From: Paenibacillus sp. L3-i20
GTDB lineage: Bacteria > Bacillota > Bacilli > Paenibacillales > Paenibacillaceae
Reading direction: 5' to 3'
DNA length: 64,000 nt
Assembly (NCBI RefSeq): GCF_022180385.2
Contig: NZ_BQME02000001.1
Location: 760,501 to 824,500, forward strand
Position numbers and translations under genes: made by a program. Within the stretch, counting starts at the first letter, position 1; each line of letters begins with the position of its first letter. The notes under the pieces are model-generated. The model made no database searches. It saw only the letters and a program-made list of their open reading frames with translations, and was not told the DNA's origin. This document shows, in pieces, positions 54,561-62,628 of this stretch.

Positions 54561-55213
54561 TAAACATACTATTAGTCGATGATCATATCGCTGTTGCCCT
54601 AGGCACTAAAGGAATACTGGAAAGTAAAGGAGATATTAAAGCAACTGTACTATCTTCTAGTGAGCTCGTTATTAACGAAATACATTCAAATGATTATGAC
54701 ATCATTCTTCTTGATCTGTACATGCCTGTATTGAATGGATTGGAATTATCAAAACAGATTTTAGAAATCTTTCCTGGGAAAAAGATTATAATTTACACCG
54801 GATTTGATGTATCTGCTCATTTTAATTTGCTTGTTGAGACAGGAGTATCAGGGTTTATTAGCAAAGCTTCTACATCAGAGCAAATTTTATGCTCCATATA
54901 TTGTGCACTTAGAGGAGAAACGGTGATACCAACAAATCTGTTTCAACAATTACGGCGTTCAGAAGCAAGGCCTCAACTTGGAATGAAGTCCGAGTTAAAG
55001 GATATAACATTAAATGAGAGAGAGCAGTTAATCTTAGTATCTATTGCTGAAGGACTAACCAATAGAGAGATTGCGGAGAAGTTACTTTATAGCCAAAGAT
55101 CTGTAGAGTATATACTAACTGGTATTTTTAATAAACTTGATGTTCGTTCAAGAGCTGAGGCGCTAATGAAAGCTAATAAGCACGCATTAATAACGATGAC
55201 GTCTATGCCGTAG
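54557..55213 (+). CDS. comA: ComA-like response regulator
   Basis: NarL/LuxR-family regulator of 218 residues. The receiver has LVDDHIAV, phosphoacceptor Asp53 (IILLDLYMPVLNG) and the SKAS lysine; the C-terminal LuxR helix-turn-helix is LNEREQLILVSIAEGLTNRE followed by IAEKL. It ends the comQXPA cassette and faces the lanthipeptide cluster. In B. subtilis ComA activates by binding TTGCGG/CCGCAA-type sites; no such site was recognised nearby. Confidence 0.9.
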   Translation: MINILLVDDHIAVALGTKGILESKGDIKATVLSSSELVINEIHSNDYDIILLDLYMPVLNGLELSKQILEIFPGKKIIIYTGFDVSAHFNLLVETGVSGFISKASTSEQILCSIYCALRGETVIPTNLFQQLRRSEARPQLGMKSELKDITLNEREQLILVSIAEGLTNREIAEKLLYSQRSVEYILTGIFNKLDVRSRAEALMKANKHALITMTSMP

Positions 55214-55267
55214 CCATCTAAGATATTTTATAAGCTTTACTCCTGCACAATAGATACACTGTCCCTT

Positions 55268-55316
55268 AACCGGCTGCTATCGATTATAAATCGGTATTAG
55301 CCGGTTTCCTTTTGTT
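55268..55316 (+). terminator. Terminator of the comQXPA operon
   Basis: AACCGGCT (55268-55275) pairs with AGCCGGTT (55299-55306), with an inner ATCGAT/ATCGGT stem, followed by a T-rich run. Confidence 0.8.
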
Positions 55317-55335
55317 TAATAAAATTAACCTGTAC

Positions 55336-55402
55336 AAAAAACATCCCTCTAATCATTCATCGATTAAGTCCCAAAGGCTTCGATGCTTCTTAGTAGGGAT
55401 GT
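55336..55402 (-). terminator. Terminator of the lanthipeptide operon
   Basis: On the minus strand ACATCCCT pairs with AGGGATGT, enclosing CATCGA/TCGATG, followed by TTTTTTG. It lies after lanP. Confidence 0.75.
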
Positions 55403-55446
55403 ATTTCTCATGATCTATTTAATTGTTTAATAAGTAATAGGAACAC

Positions 55447-56853
55447 TTATTTTAACGCTTCGTAAACGTTCAGCACACCATGTCCCACATAACGTTCGTC
55501 TATTTGATTGTTTCGATCAATTCCTTTTTCATAAAGGATTTTTATGGCCTTTTCAGGGTTATCTTTTAATTGGAATTTTTCAATAATTAAAGCGAGCGCT
55601 CCAGCAACTTTGGGTGCTGCAGAAGATGTTCCTGCGCCAAAAGTATATCCTCCGTTTAGAGCAGTACTCAATATATTTTCTTTCATAAATAATTGGTCAG
55701 CCACCCACTTTTCGGGACCATATTGTTCGTATAGCCTAAGATCGCCCCCTGGTGCTGCAATATCCACCAGATCGCTTCCATAGTTAGTAAAGATTGAGTG
55801 TTCGTTTGTAGGCCCAATTGATGATACAGTAACCACTCCTTTAATGTCGGCCGGAACATCAAGCAATTCCTGATCATCATCTTCATCACTATTAGGAAAT
55901 TTCTCCTCGATGTATTGTTCTAATGCATCTTCATTATCAAAATTTAATGAATCATTACCGACAGCAGCAACAACCGCACTGCCCTTCTTAATGGCGTATT
56001 TAATTGCTCTCTCGTAACCTTCTAGCTCAGCAACTTGATCATCTCTGTCATCATCGTCACCTTCTACCACATATTCACCTAGGCTAAGGTTAATTACATC
56101 TACGTCATCATTAGCCGCTTCAATAATGGCTTTAATAATCCATACTGAATCCGCTGAACTTCCACCAAATACACGATAAATTTTCATTCCTACGTTAGGA
56201 GCAACGCCTTTAATTAATCCGTTTGCACCGATTTGACCAGCTACATGGGTACCATGCCCTGACAAATCCTCAATATTATTAATTTCCCCAAACTCTTGCG
56301 GTTCTTCACCTCTATAACCTAGCGCTGGAACTAAATTTTTTGAGCCTTGCATGAGGTTACCTACTAAATCGGGATGATCGGCGTCAATTCCAGAATCAAT
56401 TACACCAACTACTACAGCGTTACTTCCAGCATAAGTATCATAACTTTGGCCATTTGCTGTCACTTGAATCATGTCCCATTGGTAGTCCCATAATGTAGTT
56501 ATTCTAGCTGCCGATTGTACTTCAAATACATGATTTACTGGTGGTTTAGTTGCACGCAGTGATGGATTAAATGTATCTACTCCACCTATCTCTCCAAGTA
56601 ACTCTATTTCTTCTTCTGTTGCTTTTACTTGAACAATCCCTACTTCAGATACATAATAGGCAACTTGAAGACCAAGTTGTTCTACGTTGCTGATAAAATC
56701 ATTAACATTTTTATTTTTTTTAAGTAAAATCGTATAATAGTTTTCAGTTGAACTTGCCATTTGTTCAGTTGAAGCTGCTGATTGCGAAGCAAACAATAAT
56801 GACACTAGCGATATAACAACGATTATTCGTTTTATTAGCTTTCTATTTTTCAT
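55447..56853 (-). CDS. lanP: Secreted subtilisin-like leader protease (LanP)
   Basis: Extracellular serine protease of 468 residues that probably finishes lanthipeptide maturation. A signal peptide (about 1-27) and an I9-like propeptide (about 36-105) precede a peptidase S8 domain with Asp153 (VIDSGIDADHPD), His200 (SGHGTHVAG), Asn300 (AAVGN) and Ser410 (GTSSAAP). A very acidic insert lies around 265-275 and another around 321-329. GGAGG lies eight bases before the ATG, 21 bases after lanM1. The context matches LicP and CylA, which trim residues left after LanT cleavage. Confidence 0.88.
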   Translation of the reverse strand: MKNRKLIKRIIVVISLVSLLFASQSAASTEQMASSTENYYTILLKKNKNVNDFISNVEQLGLQVAYYVSEVGIVQVKATEEEIELLGEIGGVDTFNPSLRATKPPVNHVFEVQSAARITTLWDYQWDMIQVTANGQSYDTYAGSNAVVVGVIDSGIDADHPDLVGNLMQGSKNLVPALGYRGEEPQEFGEINNIEDLSGHGTHVAGQIGANGLIKGVAPNVGMKIYRVFGGSSADSVWIIKAIIEAANDDVDVINLSLGEYVVEGDDDDRDDQVAELEGYERAIKYAIKKGSAVVAAVGNDSLNFDNEDALEQYIEEKFPNSDEDDDQELLDVPADIKGVVTVSSIGPTNEHSIFTNYGSDLVDIAAPGGDLRLYEQYGPEKWVADQLFMKENILSTALNGGYTFGAGTSSAAPKVAGALALIIEKFQLKDNPEKAIKILYEKGIDRNNQIDERYVGHGVLNVYEALK

Positions 56854-56874
56854 GAAAACAACCTCCGTTATAAT

Positions 56875-59730
56875 TTAATCCAATACCAATACTGAAGGAA
56901 GACTAGCATCCTGCAATCTTAATAACGTATACAATTGTCCTGTCTTGCCCATCATAAAACCGATGCTGGAGCTATCATTTGCCATACCATTTTGCCAACC
57001 CGTTTTGGACATTTGCTCATAATACTGATTTACCCAATTGTTAATAGTTGTTTCTATTTCGGCTCTTCTATTAGCGAAAATAGTAAGCTTGGAAACTTCC
57101 AGCAATATATCCACATTACCGATAGTTCCATGACATAACGAATTCCCCTGTTGATGCACGTAACCATCTTTAATCGTTTGGTCTAATGCGATATCTAAAT
57201 AGTTAATATGAATGACATTACCTAAATTTTCTTTTATTCTAGCCCTTCCAAGCAAAATACCCGAAGCGCCATGGCACCAATAGGGATTAGAACAGTTACC
57301 ATTTGTGTTTCTATTATCAAGCCAACCCTTTTGCTCGCTAATATAATACTGATCTTCCTTATTTAAAGCCTTTTGAATAACATTAATGATATCTTGATTG
57401 CTGCCAAAAACTTTGCAATACTCTGACAGAGAAAAACAAATACCTGTAATCCCATGTGAAAATCCTGTTAAAATGCGCTCTTCAAAATGGTCAGAATACC
57501 AATAAATCTCATCATTATTTTGAATTGCACGACTTAAGATAACTTCACATACTACTTTTGCTGCTTCTTGAACAATTGTTAGGCCTGTTCCACTGTATAG
57601 ATTCGTAAGTAGTTTGAGAGTGCCTGCAAGTCCTCCTATAAAATCTAACTTATCGTATTTATTTGCCTGTTCTATTACTTGTTCCGCAAATTGTACATAC
57701 CTCTGCATAACATCTTCTTCAATTACATTTTGTTTTCTTAGGTACTCCATATAATAAATAAAAGAACTCGTTCCAGAGAAAACAGAAAGATCCTCTTTAA
57801 GACGACTATTTTCTAATATACGATCCATTGTTCTAGCTATATTTTGGGCTATCGACCGTGTAGATTCTTCTTGATGACCGAAAAGTTTATAATAAGCCGA
57901 CAGATAAATACCTATTCCGGCAAGACCATCATATATTCCATAACCGACAGGTCCAGCTACCATCTTTCCATCCGGGCTTAAATTTACAGATATCCATTGT
58001 GCATAACCTTCTATTGGAATTTGCTGATTCAATAATTTTGTCGTTTCATTCTCGATTAAATGATTGGTTTCCACTGGTTTTCCAGTTGGTAACTCACTAC
58101 CTTTTGAATGAGCGTCATGTTCTCTATTCGAATTTGCTGCACTTACAGCCAAATTAATAAGCTGTATTTGAAAGAGCATATCCTCTTTTGATAAACGGCT
58201 AATTTTTTTAATAATTTCCTTTTTAGGACTACGTGTTATTAAATTACACGCCATCTCCTCATCCTTACTACTGAAGACAGAGGTTGAATCAAAATACGTG
58301 TAAAAATACGGAACATCCCCTTCATACATATCATTAATCTCATAAGAAGTTATAGAATGAAACGCCTCATATCTTTCATAGGAATCTTTAAGAAAGGATA
58401 ATACGCGAATGCGTTCACTTGCATCTTGTAAATATTTTGGGTTAGTAAGCGTTTTTAAATATTGAACATACACGTAGGTAGGTCTCACAATTACTCGTAC
58501 TGGGAAATTGTCACCTGCATGAATGAGTTGCAATAAATCATTTTCACTTTCTCTCGCCCATTGATATACTTTTACAAATCCATTAATAAAGTCATGTTCA
58601 TAGTTATAAATCTCTATCGGTTTATCTTTATAAACAGGCAGGTTTTTGGCTCTTTCTAATTTCACCTTTACTTTTTTAATGGATACTTTGTCAGTTCCCT
58701 TATTAATGATTTCTTCGGAAACTATTTCTTGATCTTCAATTTTGGAAATTCCCCCGACCTGGAGTCTGCTATTTTCTTCTGGAGTGGAGGCATTCATAAA
58801 AAAGGTAGAATGATATACTGTTTTCCCGATAAAGTTACTTACTTGCATGTCAATGTTCTGGTTACCGCCATTTAAGAAATCTAACTCCCCTTGAAACATG
58901 GTCTCTAAATCAATCAATATTGGTTGAGATCCGTGGGCAATAATATTTTCATAATGAAAGTCAGAACCATTAAATATATAAATAAAAGCAAGATGCATAC
59001 CTAATTCATAATAATATTGGCTAACCTCATCTAATTTTTTACAAGGTAAAAACTCAGTGAATTCCTGCCAGCCATAATGACCTCTATCCAATGAAATGGG
59101 ATTTTTCAAATTCTCGTTACAACTTGTGTTATAAGTGGATACAATTTGTGCATATAATAAATCAGCCTTTAGAGAACGCGGTTTATAAATTAGTGTACCT
59201 TTTTCTAAGTGGATGATTGCTACACTTTTGCCCTTACAATGCGTATCCCCTAAATCTATATTTATTTTTTTTAATTGACCAAAATTTCGATTAAATTTAG
59301 ACTTTATGCTATCGTAGTCAGCCTCATATTGATTGATAATATTAACAGTATATTCAATCAGCTGCTGAGATAAAGTTTGAATCATATGCAGAAGCACAGG
59401 ATATTTTGCAAAAATACTATCCCGATATACGGCGTCTTCCAGCCGTGTTAAAAAAGCATCATAATGAGCTTTATCGTTTTCTTCATCAAATTCATCAAAA
59501 GATTCATGGAACTCATTAATGAGCGTTTTACTGGCCAAAACGTTTAGTTTATTTTCAAAACTATCCATTATCGACCTAACAATGCTTGATTGATTAATAT
59601 GGATAAGAAGCGTTCTATTCATATAATAATTAAGTTGCTTTTCAAAATCCTCTATAATAAAATGAAAGAAAGGTTTGAAGAAATCTTCTTCTTTTTTCTT
59701 TGATATCATTAGGGTCATAAGCATATACAC
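56875..59730 (-). CDS. lanM: Class II lanthipeptide synthetase LanM1
   Basis: Bifunctional enzyme of 951 residues that dehydrates Ser/Thr and forms lanthionine rings. The N-terminal dehydratase domain has LGDTHCKGKSV, LIYKPRSLKAD and GSDFHYENIIAHG followed by DLETMF. The C-terminal LanC-like cyclase has FSHGITGI, WCHGASGI and SLCHGTIGN; zinc ligands are Cys819, Cys866 and His867. The frame starts at GTG 59730 right after a stop; ATG 59724 with AGGA upstream is an alternative. Its N terminus begins near the conserved FFKPFFHF region, so it is slightly short at that end. It follows the three precursor genes and probably modifies them. Confidence 0.93.
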   Translation of the reverse strand: MYMLMTLMISKKKEEDFFKPFFHFIIEDFEKQLNYYMNRTLLIHINQSSIVRSIMDSFENKLNVLASKTLINEFHESFDEFDEENDKAHYDAFLTRLEDAVYRDSIFAKYPVLLHMIQTLSQQLIEYTVNIINQYEADYDSIKSKFNRNFGQLKKINIDLGDTHCKGKSVAIIHLEKGTLIYKPRSLKADLLYAQIVSTYNTSCNENLKNPISLDRGHYGWQEFTEFLPCKKLDEVSQYYYELGMHLAFIYIFNGSDFHYENIIAHGSQPILIDLETMFQGELDFLNGGNQNIDMQVSNFIGKTVYHSTFFMNASTPEENSRLQVGGISKIEDQEIVSEEIINKGTDKVSIKKVKVKLERAKNLPVYKDKPIEIYNYEHDFINGFVKVYQWARESENDLLQLIHAGDNFPVRVIVRPTYVYVQYLKTLTNPKYLQDASERIRVLSFLKDSYERYEAFHSITSYEINDMYEGDVPYFYTYFDSTSVFSSKDEEMACNLITRSPKKEIIKKISRLSKEDMLFQIQLINLAVSAANSNREHDAHSKGSELPTGKPVETNHLIENETTKLLNQQIPIEGYAQWISVNLSPDGKMVAGPVGYGIYDGLAGIGIYLSAYYKLFGHQEESTRSIAQNIARTMDRILENSRLKEDLSVFSGTSSFIYYMEYLRKQNVIEEDVMQRYVQFAEQVIEQANKYDKLDFIGGLAGTLKLLTNLYSGTGLTIVQEAAKVVCEVILSRAIQNNDEIYWYSDHFEERILTGFSHGITGICFSLSEYCKVFGSNQDIINVIQKALNKEDQYYISEQKGWLDNRNTNGNCSNPYWCHGASGILLGRARIKENLGNVIHINYLDIALDQTIKDGYVHQQGNSLCHGTIGNVDILLEVSKLTIFANRRAEIETTINNWVNQYYEQMSKTGWQNGMANDSSSIGFMMGKTGQLYTLLRLQDASLPSVLVLD

Positions 59731-59745
59731 ATCCTATAGTGAATT

Positions 59746-59771
59746 AAAAAGGTGCATCGGATGCACCTTTT
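59746..59771 (-). terminator. Hairpin between lanA genes and lanM1
   Basis: AAAAGGTGCAT pairs with ATGCACCTTTT (11 bp) around a 3-base loop, with a short T-run on the minus strand. In lantibiotic operons such a leaky terminator lets precursor mRNA exceed that of the enzymes. Confidence 0.85.
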
Positions 59772-59817
59772 CTAACCGTTCTAATGTATTAGTTCAACGT
59801 TTAATGATTTAGATGAA

Positions 59818-59976
59818 TTAGCCGTTGCAAGGACTTACAATTGAAGCACAGCGTGTTGTTGGGCATGCTGCCAAAGAAATTGGAATAATAATCGTCCAAC
59901 GCTCATCAGCACCACCTACTAAACTTTTCAATTCTTGCTCTGACATTTCCTCAAGTGCTACAAAATTCTTTTTCAT
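59818..59976 (-). CDS. lanA: Lanthipeptide precursor LanA3 (beta type)
   Basis: A 52-residue class II precursor. The leader MKKNFVALEEMSEQELKSLV ends in the double-glycine site GG; the core starts ADERWTIIIP and continues ISLAACPTTRCASIVSPCNG. The run S-x-A-x-C-P-T-T-R-C-x-S matches the conserved C-terminal rings of two-peptide lantibiotic beta peptides (HalA2, LtnA2). It has three cysteines and differs from A1 only by Asp for Glu after GGA. GAGGAGG precedes the ATG. Confidence 0.92.
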   Translation of the reverse strand: MKKNFVALEEMSEQELKSLVGGADERWTIIIPISLAACPTTRCASIVSPCNG

Positions 59977-60047
59977 TTTTATTCCTCCTCAAGTTTTTTT
60001 GTATATAAAGAATATGTATTGGCGTACATATCCTTTAAAACCAATTA

Positions 60048-60206
60048 TTAACCGTTACAAGAACTTACGATTGATGCACAGCGTGTTGTTGGGCATGCTG
60101 CCAAAGAAATTGGAATAATAATCGTCCAGCGCTCTTCAGCACCACCTACTAAACTTTTCAATTCTTGCTCTGACATTTCCTCAAGTGCTACAAAATTCTT
60201 TTTCAT
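60048..60206 (-). CDS. lanA: Lanthipeptide precursor LanA2 (beta type)
   Basis: A 52-residue precursor, identical to A1 except for SSC instead of SPC near the C terminus. The extra serine next to the last cysteine could change the ring that closes there. The leader and GG site are identical to its neighbours. Ribosome site GAGGAGG. It lies in the middle of the 230-bp tandem repeat. Confidence 0.92.
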   Translation of the reverse strand: MKKNFVALEEMSEQELKSLVGGAEERWTIIIPISLAACPTTRCASIVSSCNG

Positions 60207-60277
60207 TTTTGTTCCTCCTCAAGTTTTTTTGTATATAAAGAATATGTATTGGCGTACATATCCTTTAAAACCAACTA

Positions 60278-60436
60278 TTAACCGTTACAAGGACTTACGA
60301 TTGACGCACAGCGTGTTGTTGGGCATGCTGCCAAAGAAATTGGAATAATAATCGTCCAACGCTCTTCAGCACCACCTACTAAACTTTTCAATTCTTGCTC
60401 TGACATTTCCTCAAGTGCTACAAAATTCTTTTTCAT
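60278..60436 (-). CDS. lanA: Lanthipeptide precursor LanA1 (beta type)
   Basis: A 52-residue precursor and first of the three in transcription order. Core begins AEERWTIIIP and ends CASIVSPCNG. AGGAGGTGAT lies upstream, a stronger site than that of A2 and A3. A TTGACT (60482-60477, minus strand) at the lanT stop could be the -35 of a dedicated promoter, but only a weak ATTCTA-like -10 lies at the right distance. Confidence 0.92.
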   Translation of the reverse strand: MKKNFVALEEMSEQELKSLVGGAEERWTIIIPISLAACPTTRCASIVSPCNG

Positions 60437-60482
60437 TTTTATCACCTCCTTAATAGAATCTACTCCTTACAAAATGAGTCAA

Positions 60483-62615
60483 TTAAGCGGTACTCGCCAT
60501 TGATTTCTTTTTCAATGGGACTAATTTTCCATTTTGTAATTCATAAACTGATTCATTTTCATTGATAGAATCAGTCCGATGTGTGATGGATATAACGGTT
60601 ATTTCTCTAGCATATATTTTGCTGAGAATTTCTCTTTCCGTTGCCTTGTCCAAGTTGCTTGTACCCTCGTCAATTAACAATATTTGCGGATTTTTTGCTA
60701 ACACTCTAGCGATTGCAATTCGTTGCCTTTGTCCTCCTGAGAGACTTATGCCATTTTCGCCAATAATGGTATCGTATCCCATTGGCAATTTGATAATCTC
60801 CTCGTGAATGCATGCATCCTTTGCAGCCTGTATAGCATCTTCTCTTGTAATAGCTCCATTAAAATATTTAATATTGTTAAGTACTGTGTCATTAAATAAA
60901 CTTACATCCTGTACGATAATTCCTATGTTTTGTCTTAGTTGTTTCATGTTCATGTCACTTAACTTATTGGCACCGTAATAGATATGTCCATCTGTAGGTT
61001 GATATAAACCAGATAGTATTTTAAATAATGTAGACTTTCCACTTCCTGTTTTTCCTACTAAAGAGATTTTTTCATTCGGATTTATTGTTAGATTTATACC
61101 ATTCAAAATGTCGTTTTGGCTCTCATAACTGAATGTGATGTTTTCAAGCTTAATAGCTTCTTTTTTAGGATCAAAATCATATCCTCTTTCATCATTCATC
61201 TGTTCTTCTTCTTCTTCTAATACAGATTCCACTCGATCAACCATCTCTTCTACAAACTTGACCGACTCTAGACTGCCAATGATTGATCCTAATGGCATCA
61301 TAAAGCGACCCGCAATAGTAGAGAAAGCAACAATTGCTCCAAGGGTAAGACCTGAATCTACGCCTATTCCTACACCTATTAATAGAATTAATAGAGGTAG
61401 TGACATATTAATAGAATTTGAAACACCGCCTAGTATAGAACTGACGTTCATTCTGTTAGAAAAATGTCCAATTTGCCGATCGAACAACTCATTTAGTTGA
61501 TTTTCAATCGTTTTTGTATCTCCAACCGTCTTAATAAATGTGATTGAACGAAGCATTTCTACCATTTGGCTTTGAAAAAGTGATTGGCTATTTACTTCTT
61601 GTTTCGTATACATTTCTATCTTTGGAATTAACCACTTTGTTACAACAATTTGTACGAGAGCACCTATAAATACAATTGAAGATAACAACGGTGAGTAATA
61701 CAACATGACAATACAGAAAACGACCAACAAACTAATATCCAAAATAAAGGTTGATGCTAGTCTTGAAATAATTTCACGTATAACTGAAATGTTGTTGATC
61801 CTAGTAGCTATATCACCTGAAGAATTAATTTCGAAAAATTTGATCGGCAGAGAAAATAGCTTTCTGACAAACTGATTTGTTAAGCTTTTGTTCAATCTCA
61901 CTTGTAGCGTTATAATCAATTTCATCCTTAATATAGATAGGGCATACAATATGAAAATTGAAGCAACCACCATTAGAAGCAAAGATGTGTATGGGATCGC
62001 TTTACCATTGCCAGTCATAAAGGAGTCAACTATATACTGCGTTAAAAATGGTGTAAGTAAGCTTATTCCTTGGAAAATGAACGAGAAGAATATTATTGTA
62101 TATAGAAGTTTCCTCTCTTGAAGCATATATTTTCCGATTTTTTTAGTTAACCCAATTTCCTTTAGCTGCTTAATTTTTTGCTCGTCCTGCTGCTCAAACT
62201 TGCTCTTTTTTAAATCAATAACTACCCCGCTGAAGGATTCTTGAAAGGTTTTTATATCAAGAGCAATTCTTCCAGCTGCTGGATCAATAATGGTCGCTGT
62301 ACCTCCTTTCACTCCTTCTAAAATAACGAAGTGATTATTGGTCCAATGAATCATTAATGGAAACTCGAGATCACTTGCTTCGGTTACGTCATTAATTTTG
62401 TACCCTTTTAACGCGTATCCATATTCCTCCGAAAGATCCCTTAAATACTTTAGATCCGTTCCTTCTCTTCCTATTAAGCCTTTATCGCCTTTAAGTTTAT
62501 TAATATTTACTCGAATACCCTCGGTATGACTCATAATCATTGCAAGGCATGCAAGCCCGCAATCGTATTTGCTCTTTTGCAAAATAATAGGTATTTGCTT
62601 TTTGCTTAAACGCAT
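60483..62615 (-). CDS. lanT: Peptidase-containing lanthipeptide ABC transporter LanT
   Basis: Exporter of 710 residues that cuts the leader after the double glycine and secretes the core. An N-terminal C39 cysteine protease (about 1-130) has Cys19 (QKSKYDCGLACLAM), His95 (NNHFVILEG) and Asp111 (IIDPAAG). Six membrane helices follow (about 150-440), then an ATPase with VGKTGSGKSTLFK, LSGGQRQRIAIARVL and LLIDEGTSNLD. ATG 62615 has GAAGGTG six bases upstream; a TTG at 62645 would overlap lanM2 and is less likely. Confidence 0.93.
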   Translation of the reverse strand: MRLSKKQIPIILQKSKYDCGLACLAMIMSHTEGIRVNINKLKGDKGLIGREGTDLKYLRDLSEEYGYALKGYKINDVTEASDLEFPLMIHWTNNHFVILEGVKGGTATIIDPAAGRIALDIKTFQESFSGVVIDLKKSKFEQQDEQKIKQLKEIGLTKKIGKYMLQERKLLYTIIFFSFIFQGISLLTPFLTQYIVDSFMTGNGKAIPYTSLLLMVVASIFILYALSILRMKLIITLQVRLNKSLTNQFVRKLFSLPIKFFEINSSGDIATRINNISVIREIISRLASTFILDISLLVVFCIVMLYYSPLLSSIVFIGALVQIVVTKWLIPKIEMYTKQEVNSQSLFQSQMVEMLRSITFIKTVGDTKTIENQLNELFDRQIGHFSNRMNVSSILGGVSNSINMSLPLLILLIGVGIGVDSGLTLGAIVAFSTIAGRFMMPLGSIIGSLESVKFVEEMVDRVESVLEEEEEQMNDERGYDFDPKKEAIKLENITFSYESQNDILNGINLTINPNEKISLVGKTGSGKSTLFKILSGLYQPTDGHIYYGANKLSDMNMKQLRQNIGIIVQDVSLFNDTVLNNIKYFNGAITREDAIQAAKDACIHEEIIKLPMGYDTIIGENGISLSGGQRQRIAIARVLAKNPQILLIDEGTSNLDKATEREILSKIYAREITVISITHRTDSINENESVYELQNGKLVPLKKKSMASTA

Positions 62616-62628
62616 CTCATACACCTTC

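Larger units (their letters stand above)
59818..60436 (-). repeat. Three tandem 230-bp repeat units carrying lanA genes
   Basis: The start codons at 59976, 60206 and 60436 are exactly 230 bp apart. Coding and spacer sequences are nearly identical: TATATAAAGAATATGTATTG recurs in both spacers. The differences are a few third-position changes and two amino-acid replacements, pointing to recent amplification. Confidence 0.93.

Noticed and set aside
59825-60118. Plus-strand open frame across two lanA copies
   Set aside because: It is antisense to the precursor genes and arises from the tandem repeat; it has no ribosome site and its product resembles nothing.
59818-60436. Tandem repeats considered as a CRISPR array
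   Set aside because: Units are 230 bp, nearly identical throughout and encode peptides; there are no short repeats with unique spacers.
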